Shown here: one piece after another, positions 22,562 through 34,440 of the stretch
How the letters are laid out: each line of letters starts with the position of its first letter
How positions within the stretch are numbered: position 1 is the first letter of the stretch
Source: Posidonia oceanica
Taxonomy: Eukaryota; Streptophyta; Magnoliopsida; Alismatales; Posidoniaceae
DNA length: 64,000 nt
Direction: 5' to 3'
Assembly: GCA_037176725.1 (NCBI GenBank)
Contig: JAZBRS010000076.1
Location: 125,073,001-125,137,000 of the forward strand
Translations under genes and position numbers: made by a program
Notes under the pieces: model-generated
Database searches by the model: none
What the model was told of the DNA's origin: nothing
The model's input: the letters and a program-made list of their open reading frames with translations, nothing else

Positions 22562-23998
22562 TGAGGCGTTCCATTGTGAAACTGTTTTTAACCATTGTGA
22601 AACTATTTTTAAACTATTACAAATGCTTGAAAAATAAAATTACAGATTCTATTACTAACACTACTTATTACAGACTTGATTTAATGAAATAAACGGAAAG
22701 TAAATAACTGCTCTAATGTTTCTGCAATCTGTCACTGAAAACGACCAAACCACCCTGCAAACAAGTCACCCAAGCGTGTTCTGGACTATGTCGCCTATAT
22801 ATGGGGTGACAACACAAGTTGTTGTCTGGAGCGGCGGTAGAACAAGTCGCCTTCTGGACAGGCGACAGGAGTCTCTACACTTTCAACGAATATAATCTGT
22901 CCCTGACAGACCGCGAATTAAACAATATTAACTAAATAAACAAGTTTTAATCAGAACACAGGTTTTATTTATTTAAGTAGTTAATTAATCGCTTGATTAA
23001 CTTGTGTGTTTTCAGTAATTAGGTTCCTAGGCTGGGGGTAAGGACAACTTTGTGGGATCTAAGGATCACTCAAATGAGATTTTTGACACTATGGTACCTC
23101 CTTTTGACCTTCGTTAGAGTACACCAAGAGGGTCTAGGCAGCGGGTTTGTCTCTCTATAGAGGGACCTGCAACCGAGGATTCTGTCGTTAAGGTCGTTTT
23201 CTAACAAACCACAAAGCGGTAAATAAACACGAATTATTAGAGTATCAAGTATCTGCTAAGGATTATTATTGACTTAGGGAGAAGGAGTCAAGAATAAAAT
23301 CTTAGGATACCTTGAGTTTTCAATCTAATTATCACAATCAAACACGAGTATGGGAGAGCGACTTGCACAGGTCCGGTTCGCTCGATTTAATTGTTCTAGT
23401 TAGAGAAAGATTCCCTCAATGAACTTTATCTTTAATATCAGAAAAGTAGTTTCCGTCATGGTGGTGGACACAAACAAGCCTAGAATATGTTAAAAAAAAA
23501 CTAGAAATGCGATGGACAGGATTTTTTATTTGATTTTTACACGACTGTAGATCTAAAATACAATGCAAACTATGAAAAAAAAAACAAATGATCTGCACGA
23601 AAAATGATGCCCTGAACTAAGCGCCTATGTAAGAGGCGCCTAGGTACGTCGTCGCCTATAGGTGCGACGAGATCAGTCGCCCTACACACAGGCGGCTAGG
23701 AGTAGAGGCTTTCTGACGTTAGAATAGATCTAATCTATTCTTCAAAGCTATAGACGCAAAGTGAGTCGTTGCCTCAAAGTGCTAATGAGATCTTACGCCT
23801 TAAGCAGAGATGACTAGATATGCGATCTCTTCTAATGACAGAAAATACGAAGGAAGGTCTGGGTATTGTGAAACCCTACATGCACGATGACCAGACCGAA
23901 AACAAACTAGATTTATGAAAATAAACGAAAGAAGGAAAGGATACTCACATAGCACGGAGGGTTGACTCAAGTCGAGTCCTACCATGATCGGGAGTTTC
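22562..23998 (-). other. E3 leader between 5' LTR and gag
   Basis: Non-coding. It has GTCGCC/GGCGAC inverted motif clusters at about 22790-22870 and 23630-23700, like those in the E3 LTR at 25380-25450. Confidence 0.55.
23972..23984 (-). promoter_or_regulatory. Candidate primer binding site of E3
   Basis: On the minus strand TGGTAGGACTCGA begins 14 nt after the 5' LTR. It would pair with a tRNA 3' end of the form TCGAGTCCTACCA. The tRNA identity is not assigned. Confidence 0.45.
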
Positions 23999-25810
23999 TG
24001 TGGATGTGGATTTGTGGGTGTTTAGATGAAGATGGCAGCGCTTCCACGACGTCGTCAACTTGTTGTGATCGCCACTCGTCGATTTGCATGCTGGCTAACA
24101 AGATGCTTGGGGGAGATGTGGATGATGTGGGTCATCGGCTCACTGGATCAACAGCAGGATGTCGTCTGACGACGTCCTCGTACTGCGTGAGATATTCCGT
24201 TCTTTCAAAACAAATAAGAGTAGATCTAGGTAAGTCTGGGTGTAGTAAACAGATCAGATAAATAGAAAATAACGTAGATAAATGAATCTAATACTAACAG
24301 GAGGTGGTTCCCTGCATGCATATGCTATGGGTTTTAATTAAGGAATGCAAATGAAATAAAATAGAATGGAAGAAATACTTTCTTCACCCTCGTACTCTAT
24401 GGCGTGGAGTGAGGAAGTGGAGGCATGGTCGGAGCTCAGACTAGGCTTAGGATCTTTGGGATCTAGGCTTGATAATGATCTCTGAGATCTAAGATTTCTC
24501 AATGGATTTTGGACAGAATAAGGACTAGGGATCTCTCAGAATGTCTATTTCTTAATCTAGGAAGACTTCTCTAGCTCTCAGAAATAGCTCCTCACTTTTT
24601 GATTTGCCTCCCCTTGAGTACTGGCTCTCGGAGCCTATTTATAGATGTGTGGGGGCACGAGTGAATCAGATATAGGAAGTTTCTAAAAAAATTTGATAAT
24701 TATAGCGAGTCGCCTATATGACCTGCAACAAGCACAAATATCTCAAATTAATGATGTGGAAATGATGTGGAGTCATGCTGATCGAGTCAAAGAAGGGTCC
24801 ACGTCAACAAGTCACTGCTGGAACAGGCGTCTAGGACTCAGATATTCTCGTTTGATTGAGTCAAAGAAGGGTCCACGTCAGCAAGTCGCCGCTGCCACAA
24901 AGGCCTAGCTAGTGTGCGGACGAGATGAAAGATCAGATTTAAAGGGGTCATATGAGTCCACATCATTCAGTTGCTTATGATGGTGGCGACTAGGACTCAA
25001 ATATTCTCGTTTGACCAGGTCAAGGATGTTCATGTCAATTAGTCGCCGCTCACACTAGTGCCTAGCTGTTGGAATGTTCTAGACCGAATTTAAATGTGTT
25101 TTTTGATTTTAAGGGATATTTAATACATTTAACACATTAAGAATGCGTCAAAGACAAGATAAAAATCCTGTTGTCATTCAAATCTCTAGGATTTTCTAGA
25201 ATCATCTTTAATTAATTATTTTTATATGGTATATATAGATTATACCATATATTAAATGCTTAGAAAATTGTAGAAATGTCAATGATTATGGAAAAAATGT
25301 TTTAATACTTTGTAAAAATCCCATATATTATATTAATGCCTAGGATGACAAAATATGGAGAGAGAGAGACAGGATTCTCGTCGCCTGCGTCAATGGCGAC
25401 AACACATGTTAGTCGCCACTCTAGACTAGATATGTCGCCACATAGAGAGGCAATAAGCTAGTCTTTTTGCATTTTTAATCGTCTTTTATATTGATCTAGA
25501 GACACATTTTTAAAGCCCAAAAAACTTCAGAAATTCCATGAAATCATAAAAATATCTTCTTTAACTTAAATTTGTCACTAATTTGAGTAGAAACAAAGGG
25601 TATTCAAGGTATCAAACTTGTCACTAGTTTGAGTGAGTCAATTCTACCACAGCTGACGACCTTGAGTTAAGTAAGATTAAGCATTATTTTTTAAGTAAAT
25701 CATGAAAAATCTGGAAAATGTGTTATTAGGCCTTAGTCATGTGATCTAGGGTGCCTCAAAGATTCCTATCGTTAGAGAACTCTCAGAAAAACGAAAATGG
25801 GATATCTACA
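23999..25810 (-). repeat. E3 5' LTR (1812 bp)
   Basis: Minus-strand LTR starting TGTAGATATCC at 25810 and ending CATCCACA at 23999. TATA box TATAAATA (minus) at 24643-24636. A cluster of GTCGCC/GGCGAC motifs lies at 25380-25450, with more near 24710-24900. A 340-bp piece of the same LTR type, in plus orientation, lies at 42041-42380. Confidence 0.85.
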
Positions 25811-27310
25811 GTTTCCTTCCCTCTAATTGGTTGTTATGGATCTAGGGGCGTTCCTTGACGTATCTTAACCATCATACCCCTCATCCAATTTTATAATCCA
25901 ATCCAATCCCTTGCATTGATTCCAAGTCAACCATTTGAAATTCTGTTATGGATCAGTTGTTCTCATGCAACCCTTCTTCCTATTTAACCACCTCCACTTC
26001 GTCCATAACGATGATGGCATGGCCTTGCATGTAGAGACTCCCCCTCCACCTTTGGCACACAACCATAGCCCTTGCACAGCCATTGCACTGCAACCTTTCT
26101 CCACCTCCCAAGCAACCACACCCCAAGCACCATAGCAAGCACCGCACGGTAACCTTCGGCCTGACATTGCAGCCACCCACACAAACATCATCCACATCAC
26201 AACCAAACTATTGCCTCCACCGCCACAAGCCGTCGACGTCGTGAGGGACAACTCAAGCTCCAACATAGGTAAACACTTGCAATCCCGGCTTAACTGTGAT
26301 TCCTCTTGCTTCCTCTAAGTTTGTTGTTGGTCGTGGATTAGAATTCACTCGCATTTGATCTTAATTAGCATCATCCTCCTCTGATCGGTGGCGGTTTTCG
26401 TTCGAGCTTGCACGAGGCTGTTGGCCGTTGAGTGTAAGCCACGGGCCGCCTCCACAAGCTAATCCTGTCGTCTGCCTCATCACGACGCTTCAAGGTGAAC
26501 CTCGGCCTCGGAATCACCCATTTTCGGCCAACTGTCTCCTTGACAGCAAGGTTCACGGTGTCACAGTGGTGGTGATGTTTGAGTTGTGGAGAACACTTGA
26601 TTTTCGTTTGAATCTTGCTGCATCCATGTTTTCATCATTGTGCATCTTCCTGTTGCATGCTTGCATGATTTCGTGATTAAATTGGCCATTGATTTCATCT
26701 GATATGAGCAAGGACGTCTGTTGGACATCGGTTGCCTGAAAGTGTAAAATATAAGGCGTGTTGGGTCGGCGTGCATAGATGGCGTGCCCTTCTAGCGCAA
26801 TAGGCCCGCGCAATCTGCTGGTTCAGAGCACAGGCAGCCTGGCAGAGCACTGATAGCATTGTTTTCTTACATGGCTTTGATTCTTTGCATTCAAATCTAT
26901 CTCTCGGTATGTTTTCTACTGACATTTGTAAGGCATCACACTCTTACCCCTTGGGTATACATTATTTGGCATACACATGCTTACATAGTCACACATGCGA
27001 GCGGATTAGCCTACAAAGATCGACTTTGTTGGGCATACGGGGGTGTCTAATACATTTTCCATGTGTAAAAAGAGTCTTTACCCTTTCTATGTCCACAATG
27101 ATCCAATGTGTAGCATCTATTGGCACAGAGCATCATATTTTCAACTTATTTTGCTTTATTACATATGATTTTCCTCGTCTTCTGATTTGTATAGACTAGG
27201 TGGTGACTCCATTTCCTTATCCTTTCCTTTTTGCTTTCGCCCAGTGTTTTTGAGTCGAAATCCTCCTCAGCTGTGTCGCCCTCTCCGTGGCCTTTCGGCG
27301 TGTACGTGGG

Positions 27311-27604
27311 TCTGTTCCGCGTGCACCTCCATCTCTGCATTGTCACAGGAACTGGTGACTCCACTAGCCACACCATGCGATGCTGGGTGCCGATGAATTG
27401 GCGATGCTGATGTCGATGTAGAAAATCTGTCCCACCGGGCATCTAACCAGGGCCATGTCAGCTGCTTCCTGGTCAAGACATACACAATAGGACACCTACT
27501 GCACTGGTCCACTACAATAGATATCTTAAATCTAGGGTCTTCAACTAGGGGCATGCCTGCTGCCCTTTGGGCCAAGGGACTGCTCAGATTTGTAGATTCG
27601 CAGT
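27311..27604 (+). other. Deleted element tail between two LTRs
   Basis: At 27446-27500 it matches the tail sequence at 1885-1930 (CAGCTGCTTCCTGGTCAAG-like). Near 27550 is a GGCATGCCTGCTGCCC segment, a decayed form of the tail stem-loop. Inference: nearly all the interior of an element was lost, leaving the LTR B1 end beside the LTR e start. Confidence 0.6.
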
Positions 27605-28750
27605 TGTAGGCATCTCCAATTGGTAGTCATTTGTCGGCTATTTTCTCCAGAAGAGTGCGCTCGATCAAGGTGGACCCCACCACTCACCAAACTCTGTCGG
27701 ATCCACCAGAACCCAACCAATCACTACAAACACACCTCCTGATCCATCCAAACACCATAACACCTCAAGCCCAAGTCCACTGGTGGCTCAAAAGCATAAG
27801 AAATAGGCTCAGAATCTGAGCGAGCATCTCCTGTCTAGGATCCTCTGTTGACACTCCGTTTTGGCAACTAGACGTTGGTAGATATCTCTGGGAACTTGTT
27901 CGGATCATGGCTTGGTGAATCCCACCTAAATCCCAAACCCTAATCTTAAACCCCACTCAAACCCCAAACCTAGACCTAAACCATCAAACCTACCTAAGCC
28001 TTAAACCCATTTAACCCAAAAGCTCGACTCCCAAGCCCAACAGGCTCAGTCCACTGGATCTCACGCTCAGTCGCCTGTCCCAGCGGCGACTAGTGCTGTT
28101 GTCGCTTGTAGTGGCGACTCGATTTGTCGCCGCTGAGAGGGGTGACTCACTGTGAGAAACAGAGCAGCCGCGCCACCCATTTGAACTCTCCCGCGCCGCA
28201 CGTTTGGACGCTTCCGGCCACTCCACCCATGTTGCCTTGACACAACCACGTCCTCCCACGACCTCGCCTCCACGATCCTAGGATCTCCTCCCACCTTGCC
28301 CTGCCACCAAGACCCTCTACAACCTTGACCGAGCAAAACCACCACCCAACCCATTTTTTTCCACCACCACTTTCGAACTGAGAGAACCACAGAATTCCGA
28401 GCGTTCCCGAGCAAACCAGAGCCTCCCCTCGTGCGAGTGAGAGTCTCCCGTGTGTTCCTTAGCTGCCAAGTTGCCGATCTCAAGCTCCCCATGCCTGTTG
28501 TTGCCACATCGAGCCGTCGTTCGGTGCCGCACCCATCTTGCCGTCCACCACTCCGGTCGGCTCCATAGGTGGTTTCCCTTCCCTTTTAGAGTGCTTGAAC
28601 CCCTAGGAACCTTCCCGGCCTCCTTCTCCTGCTGGCTGAATAGCCATGCCTACTCCCCGTGCTCTCGCGTTTTTAACAGGAATTTTTTCAAATTTTGCTT
28701 TGTCTGCTTAGCTCACCTAATTGGCACTAGGGCTTCGAGGTACCTACAAT
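27605..28750 (+). mobile_element. LTR e, Ogre-like, truncated
   Basis: Starts TGTAGGCATCTCC and closely matches the start of the LTR at 35067 (AGTCATTTGTCGGC, TTTTCTC.AGAAGA). It carries four GTCGCC/GGCGAC motifs at about 28065-28145 and a possible donor ATAG|GT at 28568/28569. Similarity to other LTRs fades by about 28750. The open frames across it show no recognised domain. Confidence 0.7.
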
Positions 28751-28934
28751 GAACAAGCCATTTGCAAGCTAGGCATCCACACACACACAACATAGACAAA
28801 ATAAAGCCAGTTTTTGCATTTCTGAGGTGAATAAGCGGTTTGAAATCAGACAGTTTTACAACATAGTGGCATTACATTCCAAACAAGCATACAACATCTA
28901 ATAAAGTGACTACATAGAACGGCTAGGTAACTAG

Positions 28935-31252
28935 TCATCGGCATGGGCTTGGATCCTCTTGGGCATCCTGAAGGGCCTCGCGAGCCGCCTTTCGACACAG
29001 TCTTCGAGTGATCCTAGTAGAAGTAACCTGAGACTGCAAGGGGCCAGGTCCAACACTGCTCTCTCCCATCGGAGTCTCGGCGTCAGACACGTCCTCCATG
29101 TTGAAGTCTATGGAGAACCTGCCACTCGTCTCTGTATTGACAGCTGCCTAGGTACCACTGCCTTGACAAGCAGACACCAGAGCAGTTAGAGCAATTATAT
29201 ATGAATTTAACTGTAAACATTTTAAATTGAACTCATACCTCCAAGATCCTCAGCTCCCGCCTTGCCTGTTTTAGAAGAAAATCAGAATGTCATAAAGAGG
29301 GCTGTATACATTTGCATAAGCTAAAAGATCTGATCTGCTTATCTTACCTTTGCCATTCTCAGCCTAGCGTAGAAAGCCACCAGTCACTCCTCGAAGCCCT
29401 GCAATGAATTGGATAGATGAATCAGAACACATACATAGCATATATAGCATTCATGGTGGTAGAAAAATAAGTTACCTGAGCCCAGTCTTCGGCAAAGCAC
29501 ATGTCATACTGATCCTCTCGAAGATCAGCCGGGAATAGGTGTGGTCGACCCACCCGCTCGAACCACTCGAGGTACTCCTCTCGAGTGACCTGTCGGAGGG
29601 TGTACCGGCTCCAAACACCCAGCAGCAGCGGCAGTCTTGGCCGCAGCATGTATCATAGCTCGAGACTGCATATCCTCCAGAGGCGGTGCTGGAATGCAGA
29701 ACTCATCTGTAAATTGGTGGCGGACGTGCCCAGACAGATAATAGGTGTACCTTCTCATGCAGAAGAACTTTGTCTGAGTCCTCAAGTTTCGGCCTAAGAC
29801 CAGTGGGGCCCACTTCAGCTCTTCGTATCGTAGGAACGGGTGCAGCTCCACCTGAAAGCAGACCAAACAACAATCGAGCGTCAGAACAGTTCATTCAGCA
29901 GATTACTTCTATAAGGAAATAAATGGAACTGCAAAGGGCTTACCTCATTCGAACCAATAAGGTCCAACAGATATCTATACGACTCGTAGCTATAAACTCT
30001 CGAGGCGGCTTGGTGGTCAGGCTCGCACCACTGCTGGAGGAGGGGTAGAAGCTCTAGACGGAGGTGGAAGAAATAATGGCCTTGCCAAGTATGCTCAATC
30101 GCCCAGTACTGCAATGCAAATAGACAGGTGATTAATATAGCCAGCAGATTAAGCAGAATGCAAGCAAGTCAGCAAAAGTGAGGCAGTGCAGACACTTACA
30201 GTCAAAAGAGGATAAAGGCTGATGTACGACCGATAGTTCCTCTAGATCACGTTGTCTAGGCCGCAGAGCAAGTAGGCGTAGCTAGCGTCGCCCCAATCAT
30301 ATCGTTTGAGTTGCTACACGTCTGCTATATACATAAGCTAGTCCGCATGGATGCAGTAATCGGAGGCGTCACAGAACATCATCCCAAACATGTCGAGTAG
30401 GAAATGTTGGAGGACGTAGGCTGCCTCCTTCGAGCCTGGTGATGGATTCGGCTAGATCTTGATCCACTCTCACAGCCACGTCATCCGGAAGTTATAGAAA
30501 GATCGGGTTTGCTCAGGCGCCTTCCTTTGTAACAGCTGCGGGACCTTTGAGTATCCCTAGGTCGTCTTGCCCACAATCGACTCCCCACCAAAGCATAAGC
30601 TAGTCAGTAGTGCCCAGTGTTCGGGTAGGATTGTCATCTCCCCGTACAGGAGGTGAAATGTGTGGGTCTCAAATCGCCATCGCTCCGCCAATGCCCGAAA
30701 AAACTGGTAATGGCTGTGAATGGTGGGGATCCTGAGGAAGCTGCCAAACAGGCTGTTATGGAGCAGAAAATCCTAGAGAAACCCCAGTAGACGCTGAAAG
30801 TGCACCAACATTGGTTCCCAGCCGCACCTCATCACCTAGGTGGCATCACAGTCCTGGTAGAAATAACAGGCATAAAGTCAGAAGCTTGGCTTGTATTCAA
30901 GACAAATGAGCATACAATAGAAAATGGAGCGAACTTACCTCAAAATCATCATAGTCACAAATGTGGTCCCCCGCTGAGTAGGTGACCACCGTAGTTCCCG
31001 GCTTCGTGCCGAAGATTAAAGCACGATTAGCCTGTAGTTCCAACAAAAGACAGAAACAGGAACAGAAATAGAGAGCAGTAAGGCTGGGCTCGAGCATACC
31101 TCCCTAGGAACAACAGGCGCCGGGCTACCAGAGCACTCCCGTGCACGGCACGAGCTAGAGGCTCCCCGAGATGCTCGGGACCTTGAGGTTTTCCGACTCC
31201 GAGGCCTCGAACTCGAGGCACCCCCACTCGCACCAACATGCTCAGAATCAGA
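28935..31252 (-). pseudogene. Decayed plant mobile domain (MAIN-like) gene, at least 8 exons
   Basis: Minus-strand exons with GT-AG ends: 31252-31100 (Ser/Arg-rich, 51 aa), 31031-30939, 30853-30200 (main domain), 30108-29944, 29851-29476, 29398-29348, 29265-29239, 29147-28935. All lengths are multiples of three except 29851-29476 (376 nt), which carries a 1-nt frameshift near 29620. Domain cues: LAERWRFETHTFH, LYGEMTILPEHWALLTSL, YDWGDASYAYL, YWAIEH, HVRHQF and EEYLEWFERVGRPH follow the plant-mobile-domain pattern (retroviral-like or aminotransferase-like PMD). Breaks: eight in-frame stops in the main exon (seven TAG, one TGA) and a TGA in 29398-29348. Known: PMD proteins include MAIN and many transposon-encoded copies. 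Inference: a transposon-carried copy inserted in an LTR element. The 5' end is not identified. Confidence 0.82.
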
Positions 31253-33629
31253 CTACATGACAAAAGCGGAAATTCAGAGCATATTACAGGTTTAATGTAG
31301 GCAGGCATACATGGTTCTACAGATAACATCAAAAAATAAGCAGGATCATACAGGCATCCATGCAAATAATCAATAGGCCAGAAACAATCCAGGAAGAGCT
31401 CAACAACCGTAAACACAGAGTGGCATGCAAGCATAAGGCATAATGAACTGGGCACAGGCAGAAACAATGCAGAACCAGTGGTGAATATGATCAAGCTACG
31501 ACGTTTACGTTGGGCATTTGTGTAGGCGATTCATGCCAAATAACATCAAAATATGCAAGCATTGGTTTCAAGCAGAACAAAATTAATCAAAGTTAGTTCA
31601 GTGCCCAATATGGCTGAGCGAGCCACACTCTGCGCCACTGAGCACTGTTGACAGAAATTAACTCGGAACAGTATTAAACAGGGTATCATCATGCTTGACA
31701 GAAGAATCAAGATCAGTTTATGGCATTCAACACTGAGTAGGGCTATGGAAATCCACTGGTCAAACACATGGTCTTGCATAAAATGGCACAACAGTAGCAA
31801 GATTAAATAGGCATAGCACAAGGGCGGACAAGCATGAAGTGTAAATCAAGAAAATAGCCACAGACATTATTCATGATCAAGCAAGATTTTTTTTTAATTT
31901 TCTTTTATGAGGCAATCAATGTTTTCACCCACAATTGGCATGCATTTCTCTATTTGACGGAAGGCCGGAATCAGGGAACAACAAAGAGAAGAAAAAATTT
32001 GTTTTTGAGCATTCAAGTGGACACTGACAGTCGGCACACTTAGCGAACACCGTCACTGTCGAAACCTCTTGTCGGTCGAGCATCGCAGCCAACATAGCTC
32101 TCCCCCATGAGCAGCCCAACTAGCCCACGGCCGGCCCGTGACAGCCCGGGCAGCCGTCCAGGCCCTCACAACCGAAACAACCCATCGTCAGCGAGCCCTG
32201 TGGCCGTCGACATCCCGGAAGACGGGAAGAGGAAGAGGGGTGAAGTCGAATGGAAACGAAGGGCTTACCATTTTGGAGCTCACCGGAGCAGCGCCGCACC
32301 ACAGTTCGCACGCCCTCCTCGCCGCACCATAGTCCACGCACCCCTCCCCACCGCACCTCGCCGGCTTGCCCTCGCACTCCGCCAGATCGCTCGCTAGAAG
32401 CATAAGGGAAGGTGACGGTTGGAGTGCTCAGAGGAGGAAAGGAGAAGGGAGAGTGCAGCCAGGGCACGGGGGAGATGTTTTTTTTAAGAAGACGGAAATT
32501 AAGTTGAAATGTTTGAAAAGGCAAAGTTTTAAATAAATGAATAGTAACCCTTAAGTTGCAAATGCATGGGATTTTGTCAAGCATGAAGAGTTGCACTGAA
32601 ATACCACAAGACAGTTACAGTAGTTGATTCGGTGGGATCCGCCAAGTTTTAAAAAATCCCGGCAAAACTCATTTAGGGTCAAAACTCAAATTACTCGGCA
32701 AATTTGCAATTATACCCCGAACTTTGGTAAAACACGACGAATGCCCCTCTACTTGGCAGAAATTGTCTTGAGCCCCTGAGCTGGGTGACGTCATCAAGAA
32801 GTCACTCAGAGCAACAGAATTGCCTTAAGGCCCCCGCAGTTATGGGAAGTTGCACATAGGTTCTTAGCTTTCGTAGAAGCATCAGAACTGATCACAGCAT
32901 ATAGCAGAGCCCTAGCATTGATGCGTTCGACGTCCAATATCATTTGCCACATCACCAATGTCCCAGTGCGCGTGGCAGAGTGGTAGGACTGGACAGATTG
33001 CAGAATATTTCCCTAGAGCACTAGAACTGCAAATAGGTCCCTTATTTTTTCAGAAATGTCTAAACTACCCCGATCTTTGGCAAAGTTTGAGTAGAACTCC
33101 TTGAAACCATGAGGATGTCCCCACAAGACCCAGTCATGTTGCAGCAGCTAAAAGGTAGTTAGCAGGTTTTGCAGAGTAGGGAAAATTACAGAAAAGTCTC
33201 TGCAGTTTTCCAGATTGTCAAAACCCCTTAGATTGGTGTCAAAGTTGCTCTTATCACTTTCAAGACGTGAGGACTTGACCATAGCATCCATCAATTGCCC
33301 TTGAGTCAGGCAGAATCACCATGCATCTTCGATTGGGAAATGTGCACTGATGCCCTTGCCTTTCTACGAAACTACAGGAGGCACCTGGCAACACTCCGCA
33401 CAGCCATTGGCATACTCATAGAGCCTCCTTGGCCTGATAAATCCTTCAGAGCATCGTGCGTCCAAACAATGATGCTGCCCCCCGTAGTTGGGTAAATTGC
33501 AACATCCCATAGTTTGGCACAATTACATATATGCCCCAATTAGAGTAGATGCTGTAGATTGCCTAGCAAGGCGTTTCCATTCCAGATCACCAGCCTGACG
33601 CATCAGAGTGCACCTGCTACCCGGATCCT
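31253..33629. other. Unassigned DNA upstream of the PMD gene
   Basis: No gene I can support. A GC-rich, CpG-containing segment at about 32100-32470 lies upstream of the minus-strand PMD gene and could be its promoter or first exon, but I see no splice-consistent start. The rest (31260-32090, 32480-33600) has no repeats or domains I recognise. Probably part of the same inserted transposon. Confidence 0.4.
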
Positions 33630-34110
33630 TCCTCCAGGCTGACACCCCAAACTGTCACGGGACTGTCTGCGGACCTCTACCATACCTCTGGATTTTGGTA
33701 TTCTCGTTTTCATCTAGCTTCCTTTTGCGGTCGATAAGTTCGGAACTTATAATTTCTTTTCCTTTTACGGTCGATAAGTCCGAAACTTATCACTTTTTCT
33801 TTGCCTTTTCCGGTCGATAAGTCTGAAACTTATTATTTCTGGTCGATAAGTTCGAAACTTATCATTTCTTTGCTCTTTTTCGATCGATGAGTCTGAAACT
33901 CATCATATTGTGCCTTCCCTTTCCGGTCGATGAGTCTGAAACATATCATTTTCAGTCAATAAGTCCGAAACTTATCATTTATTTGCTCTTTTCCGGTCGA
34001 TGAGTCCGAAAATCATCATATCGTGCCTTCCCTTCCCGGTCAATAAGTCTGAAACATATCATTTCTTTATTCTTTTCCGGTCGATGAGTTCGAAATTCAT
34101 CACATCGTAC
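33630..34110 (+). repeat. Hairpin array, GATAAG/CTTATC type
   Basis: The element tail restarts with a GGCTGACACCCCAAACTGTCACGGG-type segment (also at 60140-60260). Then come ten units at irregular spacing of about 29-71 bp, most near 40, each with an inverted repeat of the form GATAAGTCCGAAACTTATC. Unit starts: 33733, 33773, 33815, 33844, 33886, 33929, 33958, 33999, 34042, 34083. The unit at 33886 reads GATGAGTCTGAAACTCATC, with both arms altered and the stem intact. Confidence 0.88.
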
Positions 34111-34139
34111 CTTTTCTTTTTTGGTCGGTAGGTCCAGAG

Positions 34140-34440
34140 CTTATCAGTTTCTTCCTTTTCGTGCGACTTCGTACCGAACGGATGGAGTCCCGTCTGCTTG
34201 TTTCCTCGTGCTGGACAGACGAGGACAAGCTATCCTTTTCGTGCGACTTCGTACCGGATGGACGGAGTCCCGTCTGCTTGTTTCCTTGTACCGGACGGAC
34301 GAGGACAAGCTATCCTTTTTGCGCGACTTCGCTCCGGACAGATGGAGTCCCATCTGCTTGTTTCCTCGTGTCGGAAGGACGAGGACAAGCTATCCTTTCG
34401 TGCGACTCCGCTACAGACGGACGGACGGAGTCCTACCTTT
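34140..34440 (+). repeat. 80-bp tandem repeat, nearly four copies
   Basis: Units start at TCGTGCGACTTCGTACCG and include GGAGTCCCGTCTGCTTG and GACGAGGACAAGCTATCC. Because 80 is not a multiple of three, similar Arg/Thr/Ser-rich peptides appear in all three frames; they are not genes. Confidence 0.88.

Larger units (their letters stand above)
19773..25810 (-). mobile_element. Nested LTR retrotransposon E3 (6.0 kb, gag only)
   Basis: Ends TGTGGATG...ATCTACA, flanked by GTTTC at 19768-19772 and 25811-25815. The uninterrupted site is visible in the LTRs at 41099 and 62220. Read on the minus strand: 5' LTR 23999-25810, leader, gag (22561-21177), a Gln/Tyr-rich extension (21170-20870), then a 3' LTR remnant at 20655-19773. 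No protease, reverse transcriptase or integrase is present, so pol and the first half of the 3' LTR have been deleted. The internal region next to the 5' LTR also begins with GAAAC (GTTTC on plus), so the boundary is ambiguous by 5 nt; I used the TG/CA rule. Confidence 0.88.
19409..27310 (+). mobile_element. LTR B1, Ogre-like, split by nested element E3
   Basis: The left part, 19409-19772, starts TGTAGATACC. The right part resumes at 25816 and runs to about 27310. Joined across E3 it parallels the LTRs at 41099 and 62220 (shared GATCGTTTCC, AATTGGTTGTTATGGAT-like and ACCATCATACCCCTCATC segments). TATA-type box TATTTAA at 25981-25987, candidate splice donor ATAG|GTAAAC at 26268/26269, conserved block at about 27005-27110, and box GGTGGTGACTCC at about 27200. 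The right end is approximate. Confidence 0.8.

Noticed and set aside
32107..32397. GC-rich open frame, Pro/Arg-rich
   Set aside because: Composition alone explains the open frame; no domain, and the neighbouring PMD gene is on the other strand.
32960..33000. tRNA-like GTGGCAGAGTGGTAGGAC segment
   Set aside because: No matching acceptor stem, anticodon arm or T arm could be found downstream.
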